NCBI GenBank assembly: GCA_036740275.1
Contig: DAINEH010000002.1
Span: 1 to 64,000 of the forward strand
Direction: 5' to 3'
DNA length: 64,000 bases
Source: Albidovulum sp002440625
GTDB taxonomy: Bacteria > Pseudomonadota > Alphaproteobacteria > Rhodobacterales > Rhodobacteraceae
The position numbers and the translations under genes are program-made. Of this stretch, positions 23,448 to 28,734 are shown in pieces (position 1 is the stretch's first letter; every line of letters begins with the position of its first letter). Under the pieces are notes generated by a model. The model was not told where the DNA came from, made no database searches, and was given only the letters and a program-made list of their open reading frames with translations.

Positions 23448-24244
23448 GCGGGGCGGAAAAACCCAAATCCCACGGGCGTTTGAGCATTTCCGCCTCTGCC
23501 CGCCCCCGTGACCTGATGGCGCCGCAGCACGTCAAGGGCGCCTGGCGCGCACGGATCATCACGCTCTTCCCTGAGGCCTTTCCCGGCACGCTCGGCCTTT
23601 CCCTGACCGGCAAGGCGCTCAACGAAGGGCTCTGGTCGCTTCAGACCATCGACCTCCGCCCCTTTGGCATCGGCAAGCACCGCAACGTCGATGACTCACC
23701 GGCAGGCGGCGGCGCCGGCATGGTCCTGCGTGCCGACGTGGTGGCCGCAGCACTTGACGAGGCCGCCATCGGCACGCCACCGGACCGAGCGGCATGGCCG
23801 GTCATCTACCTGTCGCCACGCGGGAAACCCTTCGATCAGGCCACCGCCCGCCGTTGGGCCGGAACCGATGGCATCACCATGCTCTGCGGCAGGTTCGAGG
23901 GCGTGGACCAGCGCGTGCTGGATCATTACGCCGTCGAGGAAGTCAGCCTCGGCGACTTCGTCCTCACCGGCGGCGAGATCGCCGCGCAGGCGATGATCGA
24001 CGCCACGGTCCGGCTTCTGCCCGGCGTCCTCGGCAATGCCTCCTCCACCGAAGAGGAAAGCCATTCCCACGGGCTGCTGGAGCATCCGCAATACACTAGG
24101 CCCGCTACCTGGGAAGGCCGCGAGATCCCTACCGTCCTGACCTCCGGCAACCATGCCGCCGTCGAGAAATGGCGGCGGGCCGAGGCGGAACGGCTGACGC
24201 GAGAAAGGCGACCGGATTTGTGGGCGCGGCGACCGAACCCGTAG
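23444..24244 (+). CDS. trmD: tRNA (guanine37-N1)-methyltransferase TrmD
   Basis: SPOUT-fold methyltransferase that makes m1G37 and prevents +1 frameshifting. The core begins WRARIITLFPEAFPGTLG. It contains the SAM trefoil-knot segments VIYLSPRGKPFDQ, LCGRFEGVDQRV and SLGDFVLTGGEIAAQ, and the catalytic Asp/Arg region. It starts with GTG at 23444 inside the rimM stop (GTGA), giving 266 residues with an N-terminal extension of about 33 residues before the usual core. An internal ATG at codon 25 is the shorter alternative. The stop TAG lies inside a palindromic repeat. Confidence 0.95.
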   Translation: MSGAEKPKSHGRLSISASARPRDLMAPQHVKGAWRARIITLFPEAFPGTLGLSLTGKALNEGLWSLQTIDLRPFGIGKHRNVDDSPAGGGAGMVLRADVVAAALDEAAIGTPPDRAAWPVIYLSPRGKPFDQATARRWAGTDGITMLCGRFEGVDQRVLDHYAVEEVSLGDFVLTGGEIAAQAMIDATVRLLPGVLGNASSTEEESHSHGLLEHPQYTRPATWEGREIPTVLTSGNHAAVEKWRRAEAERLTRERRPDLWARRPNP

Positions 24245-24268
24245 GATGGGCAATATTGCCCATCCTAC
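24241..24268. repeat. GTAGGATGGGCA palindromic repeat, copy 2 (perfect 28-base palindrome)
   Basis: GTAGGATGGGCAAT followed directly by ATTGCCCATCCTAC, a perfect palindrome with 14-base arms. It includes the trmD stop codon TAG. The five bases before it and the left arm match copy 1 at 22376. Confidence 0.8.
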
Positions 24269-24280
24269 CTAGCCCAACCC

Positions 24281-24309
24281 TTGACCCACGCCCCTGCCCC
24301 CCCTATACC
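24281..24309 (+). promoter_or_regulatory. Predicted promoter of rplS-rpmE
   Basis: TTGACC (24281-24286) and TATACC (24304-24309) with exactly 17 bases between. The start site would be near 24316, leaving about 207 bases of leader before rplS. This separates rplS-rpmE from the trmD operon. Confidence 0.5.
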
Positions 24310-24315
24310 CCGCCC

Positions 24316-24522
24316 GTCCGGGGCTCCCATGAGTCGTGCGGGCGCGCTTGCTATTGGCCGATGCCCTTCGCCTTCTTCGGCACTGGGCGGCCCTTGGCGG
24401 CACCGACGAGAAATGACGACCTGACCTCCTGCGGGCGCTTCATGCGGACCCGGTGAAGACACGGAGCTCTCAAGGCGCGAACACCATCGCGGAACCACCG
24501 CGAGCATAGGAAAGGACCTGCG
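24316..24522 (+). other. Long untranslated leader of rplS
   Basis: About 207 bases with no convincing gene. It has several GC-rich complementary stretches and, just before the ribosome-binding site AGGAAAGGA, a perfect TCGCGG-aacca-CCGCGA hairpin (24487-24503). It could be a ribosomal-protein autoregulatory leader; that is inference. A 31-codon frame from 24329 is possible but unsupported. Confidence 0.35.
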
Positions 24523-24894
24523 ATGAACCTGATCGCGCAACTGGAGGCCGAGCAGATCGCCGCTCTCGGCAAGTCCATCCCGGACTTCAAGGCGGGCGAC
24601 ACCGTGCGTGTCGGCTACAAGGTGACGGAAGGCACGCGGACCCGCGTCCAGAACTACGAAGGCGTCTGCATCGCCCGCAAGGGTGGCAGCATCGCGGCGT
24701 CGTTCACCGTCCGCAAGATTTCCTTCGGCGAGGGCGTCGAGCGCGTCTTCCCGCTCTATTCGACCAACATCGAGTCGATCGAGGTTGTGCGCCGTGGCCG
24801 TGTCCGCCGCGCCAAGCTCTACTATCTGCGTGACCGTCGCGGCAAATCTGCCCGGATCGCGGAAGACACCACCTACAAAGCCAAAGCCGAATAA
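24523..24894 (+). CDS. rplS: 50S ribosomal protein L19
   Basis: Large-subunit protein at the 30S/50S interface. 123 residues, MNLIAQLEAEQIAALGKSIPDF at the start, with the family core DTVRVGYKVTEGTRTRVQNYEGVCIARKG and the C-terminal RRGRVRRAKLYYLRDRRGKSARI. Followed by rpmE after 11 bases. Preceded by its own promoter and long leader. Confidence 0.97.
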   Translation: MNLIAQLEAEQIAALGKSIPDFKAGDTVRVGYKVTEGTRTRVQNYEGVCIARKGGSIAASFTVRKISFGEGVERVFPLYSTNIESIEVVRRGRVRRAKLYYLRDRRGKSARIAEDTTYKAKAE

Positions 24895-24905
24895 GGAGCG
24901 GGACC

Positions 24906-25127
24906 ATGAAACAAGGTACTCACCCCGAATATCACTTCATCACCGTGAAGATGACCGACGGCTCGACTTACCAGACCCGTTCGACCTGGGGCAAGGAAGG
25001 CGACACGCTGTCGCTCGACATCGACCCGACGGTGCATCCGGCCTGGACCGGCGGTTCGGCCAAGCTTCTGGACACCGGCGGCCGCGTTTCGAAGTTCAAG
25101 AACAAGTACGCTGGCCTCGGATTCTGA
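24906..25127 (+). CDS. rpmE: 50S ribosomal protein L31 (cysteine-free type)
   Basis: 73 residues, MKQGTHPEYHFITVKMTDG at the start and SKFKNKYAGLGF at the end. It contains no cysteine, so it is the zinc-independent C-minus form; the alphaproteobacterial form also carries the insert TWGKEGDTLSLDIDPTVHPAW seen here. The gene is coupled to rplS. A terminator lies 43 bases downstream. Confidence 0.95.
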   Translation: MKQGTHPEYHFITVKMTDGSTYQTRSTWGKEGDTLSLDIDPTVHPAWTGGSAKLLDTGGRVSKFKNKYAGLGF

Positions 25128-25139
25128 GCCTATTGCGCT

Positions 25140-25167
25140 TTGCAAGACAAGGCGCACAACATATAGT
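25140..25167 (+). promoter_or_regulatory. Possible mipZ promoter
   Basis: TTGCAA (25140-25145) and TATAGT (25162-25167) with a 16-base spacer, about 65 bases before the GTG start of mipZ. The predicted start site falls within the rpmE terminator hairpin, which makes the assignment uncertain. Confidence 0.25.
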
Positions 25168-25170
25168 AGA

Positions 25171-25196
25171 GGCGCGCTGGAGACAGCGCGCCTTTT
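25171..25196 (+). terminator. Rho-independent terminator of rplS-rpmE
   Basis: GGCGCGCT (25171-25178) pairs with AGCGCGCC (25185-25192), 6-base loop, then TTTT. Confidence 0.78.
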
Positions 25197-25231
25197 GATT
25201 CCGGGAACCGGAACAGCACGGGGACAGTCAC

Positions 25232-26041
25232 GTGGCGCATATCATCGTCGTCGGGAACGAAAAGGGCGGGTCCGGCAAGTCCACGACCTGCATGCATGTC
25301 GCCACGGCGCTGGCGCGGATGGGCCACAAGGTCGGCGCGCTCGACCTCGACCTCCGGCAGAAGAGCTTCGGCCGCTATGTCGAGAACCGCCAGGCCTTCA
25401 TGCGCCGCGAAGGGGTCGACCTGCCCACGGTCGACTACCGCGAGCTTCCCGAGGTCGATCAGGCGACGCTGGCCGAGGGCGAGAATGCCTTCGACCACCG
25501 GCTCTCCGCCGCTGTGGCCGGGCTTGAGCGGGAAGTGGATTTCATCGTCATCGACTGCCCCGGCTCGCATACGCGCCTGAGCCAGGTCGCGCATTCGCTG
25601 GCCGATACGCTCATCACGCCCCTGAACGACAGCTTCATCGACTTCGACCTGCTGGCCCGCGTCGATCCCGACACCAGCCGCGTCATCGGCCCGTCGATCT
25701 ATTCCGAGATGGTCTGGCATGCCCGCCAGCTTCGCGCGCGGGCGGGCCTCAGGCCCATCGACTGGATCGTGCTGCGCAATCGTCTGGGCGCACAGCAGAT
25801 GCACAACAAGCGGAAGGTGGGCGCGGCGCTCGATCAATTGTCGAAGCGGATCGGCTTCCGCGTGGCGCCGGGGTTTTCCGAGCGGGTGATCTTCCGCGAG
25901 CTCTTTCCGCGCGGCCTCACCCTGCTCGATCTGCGCGATGTGGGGGTTGAGAACCTCAACATCTCAAACGTCGCTGCGCGTCAGGAAGTCCGCGACCTGA
26001 TGAAGGAACTGAACCTTCCCGGCGTGACGGTGAACTTCTGA
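25232..26041 (+). CDS. mipZ: ParA-family ATPase, MipZ-type cell division positioner
   Basis: Forms a gradient from the poles via ParB and blocks FtsZ away from mid-cell in alphaproteobacteria. It has the deviant Walker A GNEKGGSGKST (residues 8-18, with signature Lys11 and Lys16), DLDLRQKSFGRYVENR after switch I, and VIDCPG Walker B. The long specific region MHNKRKVGAALDQLSKRIGFRVAPGFSERVIFRELFPRGLTLLDL is diagnostic of MipZ rather than chromosome ParA. 269 residues from a GTG start at 25232. Confidence 0.92.
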   Translation: MAHIIVVGNEKGGSGKSTTCMHVATALARMGHKVGALDLDLRQKSFGRYVENRQAFMRREGVDLPTVDYRELPEVDQATLAEGENAFDHRLSAAVAGLEREVDFIVIDCPGSHTRLSQVAHSLADTLITPLNDSFIDFDLLARVDPDTSRVIGPSIYSEMVWHARQLRARAGLRPIDWIVLRNRLGAQQMHNKRKVGAALDQLSKRIGFRVAPGFSERVIFRELFPRGLTLLDLRDVGVENLNISNVAARQEVRDLMKELNLPGVTVNF

Positions 26042-26053
26042 TCCCGGCAGGGA

Positions 26054-26227
26054 TCAGGCGTGGGCGTGACGGACGAAGAGGTTCGGCGTAGCGGCGCGGC
26101 TGCGGCGCGATGCCTGTTTGCCGAGGTTGACCAGACGCTTTTCAAACGCATCCGCTTCAGCGTCCTGCTTGCGGGAGAACTTGGCGAGAATGATTGCAAA
26201 GAGTTTCATCTGGTTCGTCCTGTCCAT
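26054..26227 (-). CDS. Small basic protein of unknown function
   Basis: 57 residues from the ATG at 26227, which has GAGGGG seven bases upstream. An alternative ATG six codons later begins MKLFAIILAKFSRK. A short hydrophobic N-terminal stretch is followed by an Arg/Lys/Ala-rich segment (KRLVNLGKQASRRSRAA) and ends HAHA. Tail-to-tail with mipZ. The basic composition is somewhat like small DNA- or membrane-associated proteins, but I do not recognise a family. Reality is likely from the ribosome-binding site; function unknown. Confidence 0.45.
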   Translation of the reverse strand: MDRTNQMKLFAIILAKFSRKQDAEADAFEKRLVNLGKQASRRSRAATPNLFVRHAHA

Positions 26228-26461
26228 CGTCTTGCCCCTCACCAACATTAATGACTGCGCCCCGTGGCCGAATCTGGGCGGAGACCGGGAAATTCGTGGG
26301 TTTCATTGAGTCGCACGGACCGGCGATTGAAGGCCTGGCGATGAACAATCGGGGGTTGCATTTCGGATTCGTCGTTAACGGCCCCAACAATCGCGCCGGC
26401 CTGCCCGTGGCGCCCGGCCAGCGCCGCCATATTCACGCCCGAGTCTGACCCCGAAGCCCCT

Positions 26462-27442
26462 TCAGGCCTCGGCCGGCCGGCAGTCTGTTCCGGCGCAGCC
26501 CGAGGCCAGCGTCTCGATCTCGAAGGTGCTGTGGCGGATGCCGAATTCCGTCTCGACCCGCACCTTGACCCGGCGCACGGCTTCGGTGAAATCCACGCCC
26601 TCGGCGAGCACGAGATGCGCCTCGACGGAGCTGCGCTCCTCATCCATCTGCCAGAGATGGAGGTGATGTACGCCTTCGATGCCCGCCTCCGCCTCGATTG
26701 CCCGCCTGAGGTCGGCCGCCCCCACTTCAGGCGGCGCGGCAAGCATCAGGATGCGGATCACGGGACCGATTTCGCTGAGGGCGTGCCAGAGGATCCAGGC
26801 CGAGATCAAAAGCGTGATCGCCGGATCCGCCCAACTCAAGCCCCAGGCCCAGATCAGCGCGCCCCCGACCAGCACCGCGACCGAGGACCCCGCATCGGCG
26901 AGATTGTGCAGAAAGGCCGCGCGGATGTTGCTGCTTTCCTTCGCCAGCCGGAAGGTCAGAAGCGCGGTGGCAAGGTCGATGACCAGCGCCAGCGCGGCAA
27001 GCATCATCACGATCCCGCCCGCGACCTCCGGCGGATCGAGAAGCCGCATCACCGCCTCCGACCCGAGCCAGAGCGAGATGACGACAAGGACGGTATAGTT
27101 GATGAGCGCCGCCACCACCTCTGCCCGTCGATAGCCAAAGGACATGCGCGCATCGGCGGGCCGCCTGGCAATCCGCCGTGCCGCAAAGGCGATGACCAGC
27201 GCCGCCGCATCGGAAAGATTATGGACCGCGTCGGCGATCAGCGCGACCGAGCCCGACAGGATGCCGCCGACGATCTGCGCCACGGTGAGAAGGACATTGA
27301 CCACCACGGCAAGCCCGAGGCCGCGCTCCCCTGCATGGACGTGGCCATGCGAATGGCCATGATGCCGGTGCGACCCGGCGCCATGATGGTGGCCGCCGTG
27401 ATCGTCGCCGTGATCATGGTCGTGTCCACTGTCCTGCGCCAT
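26462..27442 (-). CDS. Cation diffusion facilitator (CDF) metal exporter
   Basis: Six-helix divalent metal/proton antiporter, 326 residues. A very His/Asp-rich N-terminal tail (about 6-36, repeated HDH, HHHG, HGHSHGH) probably binds metal. TM2 and TM5 carry the metal-site pairs in ALIADAVHNLSDA and AAFLHNLADAGSS (H-x3-D / D-x3-D type). A C-terminal cytoplasmic domain follows. The His/Asp site fits Zn, Cd, Co or Ni (DmeF/CzcD-like); the exact metal is unknown. The gene is divergent from the VOC/YafY operon. Confidence 0.92.
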   Translation of the reverse strand: MAQDSGHDHDHGDDHGGHHHGAGSHRHHGHSHGHVHAGERGLGLAVVVNVLLTVAQIVGGILSGSVALIADAVHNLSDAAALVIAFAARRIARRPADARMSFGYRRAEVVAALINYTVLVVISLWLGSEAVMRLLDPPEVAGGIVMMLAALALVIDLATALLTFRLAKESSNIRAAFLHNLADAGSSVAVLVGGALIWAWGLSWADPAITLLISAWILWHALSEIGPVIRILMLAAPPEVGAADLRRAIEAEAGIEGVHHLHLWQMDEERSSVEAHLVLAEGVDFTEAVRRVKVRVETEFGIRHSTFEIETLASGCAGTDCRPAEA

Positions 27443-27524
27443 CGGGGTAGCTCCTCGGGATAAATTCCGCCGGCCAGCCTAGCGCCTTTGAAAGCCGGCG
27501 CAAGCCGCTCTGGCGGATGCTGAA

Positions 27525-27552
27525 GCCTCCTGACAGAATGCTGTCAGGAGGC
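27525..27552. promoter_or_regulatory. Perfect 12-base-arm palindrome, probable operator of the VOC/YafY operon
   Basis: GCCTCCTGACAG, AATG loop, CTGTCAGGAGGC. It lies between two divergent starts (CDF gene at 27442, VOC gene at 27595), so it cannot be a terminator for either. The downstream operon encodes a WYL/YafY-type regulator, making this its likely autoregulatory operator (inference). Confidence 0.65.
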
Positions 27553-27594
27553 ATGTGCGACAAGGGTAAGGTCACATCAGCAAAGGACTGCGCC

Positions 27595-27966
27595 ATGACA
27601 TCCGAAACCATCATCGCCTGGACCGAAATCCCCGTCGCCGACCTCGACCGGGCCATCGCCTTCTACAATGCCGTCTTCGACTGGCAGATGACGATCGACA
27701 ACAGCGGCCCCGGTCCGGTGGCCATTCTCGGCGGCTCGATGGCGAATGGCTCCGGCCATCTTTGCCGCGGAGAACCGGCAAAGGGCGGCGGGCCGATCCT
27801 GCATATCACCCTTCGCGACCGGCTCGAGGATGCGGTGATCCGCTGCGCCGCGGCAGGTGGCACGCTCACAAGCGGGATCATCCCGATCCCCGAGGGCCGC
27901 TTCGTCTACGCCACCGACCTCGACGGCAATGCCATCGGCCTTTTCGAACGGGCGAAAGCCGCCTGA
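27595..27966 (+). CDS. VOC-family (glyoxalase/bleomycin-resistance-like) protein
   Basis: 123 residues. IAWTEIPVADLDRAIAFYNAVFDWQM is the typical VOC opening, with a second half LHITLRDRLEDAVIRCAAAGGTL and the ending YATDLDGNAIGLFERA. The Glu in TEIP and the lack of the usual first His suggest a non-glyoxalase member. ATG at 27595; the stop overlaps the regulator ATG (TGATG), so the two are translationally coupled. The same VOC plus YafY pairing is common in proteobacteria, where such pairs are thought to respond to toxic small molecules. Substrate unknown. Confidence 0.85.
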   Translation: MTSETIIAWTEIPVADLDRAIAFYNAVFDWQMTIDNSGPGPVAILGGSMANGSGHLCRGEPAKGGGPILHITLRDRLEDAVIRCAAAGGTLTSGIIPIPEGRFVYATDLDGNAIGLFERAKAA

Positions 27967-28634
27967 TGCGCCGGGCCGACCGCCTGTTCCAGATCGTCCA
28001 GTATCTGAGGGGCGGCCGGCTCCTGACGGCACGGGTGCTCGCTGACCGGCTTGAGGTCAGCGAGCGCACCATCTACCGCGACATCGCCGACCTCATCGGT
28101 TCGGGCGTGCCGATCGACGGCGCCGCGGGGATCGGATACCTGATGCGCTCGGGCTACGACCTGCCGCCGCTGATGTTCACGAAGGCCGAGGTCGCGGCCC
28201 TTGTCGCCGGCGCCCGCATGGTGAGGAGCTTCGGCGGCGCCGACATGGCGCTTTCCGCCGAAGAGGCGCTGACCAAGATCGCCGCCGTCCTGCCCGAAGC
28301 GCTGCGCGACAACCCCGACAGCGTCGCGATCCATGCCCATCACGGCGGCGCGCTCAACGACAGCGACCGCGCCACCGCCTGCCATGAGGCCCTTTTCATC
28401 CGCTATAGGGATGCCGACGGCGCCGCGACCGACCGCGCCGTCAGACCCCTCGGCCTCTGGTTCTGGGGCAAGGTCTGGACCCTGATCGCCTGGTGCGATC
28501 TCAGGAACGATTTCCGCATGTTCCGCACCGACCGGATCGCATCGGTCAAAGTAACGGGACGCTTCCGGCCCGAGCCGAACAAAAGCCTCGCCGCCTTCTT
28601 CGGAAGCGAGCCACATCACGAGCCAGGCACATGA
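27966..28634 (+). CDS. YafY-type transcriptional regulator (HTH_11 plus WYL domain)
   Basis: 222 residues. N-terminal DeoR-like winged helix (about 1-60) with TARVLADRLEVSERTIYRDIADL. The C-terminal WYL domain is recognised by LGLWFWGKVWTLIAWCDLRNDFRMFRTDRI, where the W-x-L-x-A-W-C-D-L core corresponds to the family WYL strand. Coupled to the upstream VOC gene. A perfect palindrome upstream of the operon is the probable binding site. WYL proteins usually sense a small ligand; here it is unknown. Confidence 0.9.
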   Translation: MRRADRLFQIVQYLRGGRLLTARVLADRLEVSERTIYRDIADLIGSGVPIDGAAGIGYLMRSGYDLPPLMFTKAEVAALVAGARMVRSFGGADMALSAEEALTKIAAVLPEALRDNPDSVAIHAHHGGALNDSDRATACHEALFIRYRDADGAATDRAVRPLGLWFWGKVWTLIAWCDLRNDFRMFRTDRIASVKVTGRFRPEPNKSLAAFFGSEPHHEPGT

Positions 28635-28652
28635 CGACCCTCAAGCTTCTCT

Positions 28653-28682
28653 GTTGCTGAAATACCCCCGGGGGTCCGGGGG
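28653..28682. repeat. GCTGAAATACCCCC...GGGGGTCCGGGGG intergenic repeat
   Basis: GTTGCTGAAATACCCCC followed by GGGGGTCCGGGGG, the same 5' sequence as the element at 21947. It lies in the 100-base gap between the YafY gene and the convergent polA gene. The C-run and G-run can pair as a hairpin. Confidence 0.65.
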
Positions 28683-28734
28683 TGGAACCTCCGCCGGCCG
28701 AGCGGGGGCTCGATGCCCCCCGAGGCCGTCCACC

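Noticed and set aside
24329..24424. 31-codon frame in the rplS leader
   Set aside because: No clear ribosome-binding site and no regulatory codon pattern; kept as leader sequence only.
24316..24522. Possible 4.5S (ffs) or other named structured RNA in the rplS leader
   Set aside because: The GGTCAGG...GGAAGGAAGCA core of SRP RNA is absent; no named RNA family is recognised.
26251..26448. 65-codon frame on the + strand in the mipZ-CDF gap
   Set aside because: No ribosome-binding site and weak protein character; I leave the gap as non-coding apart from the reverse-strand small gene.
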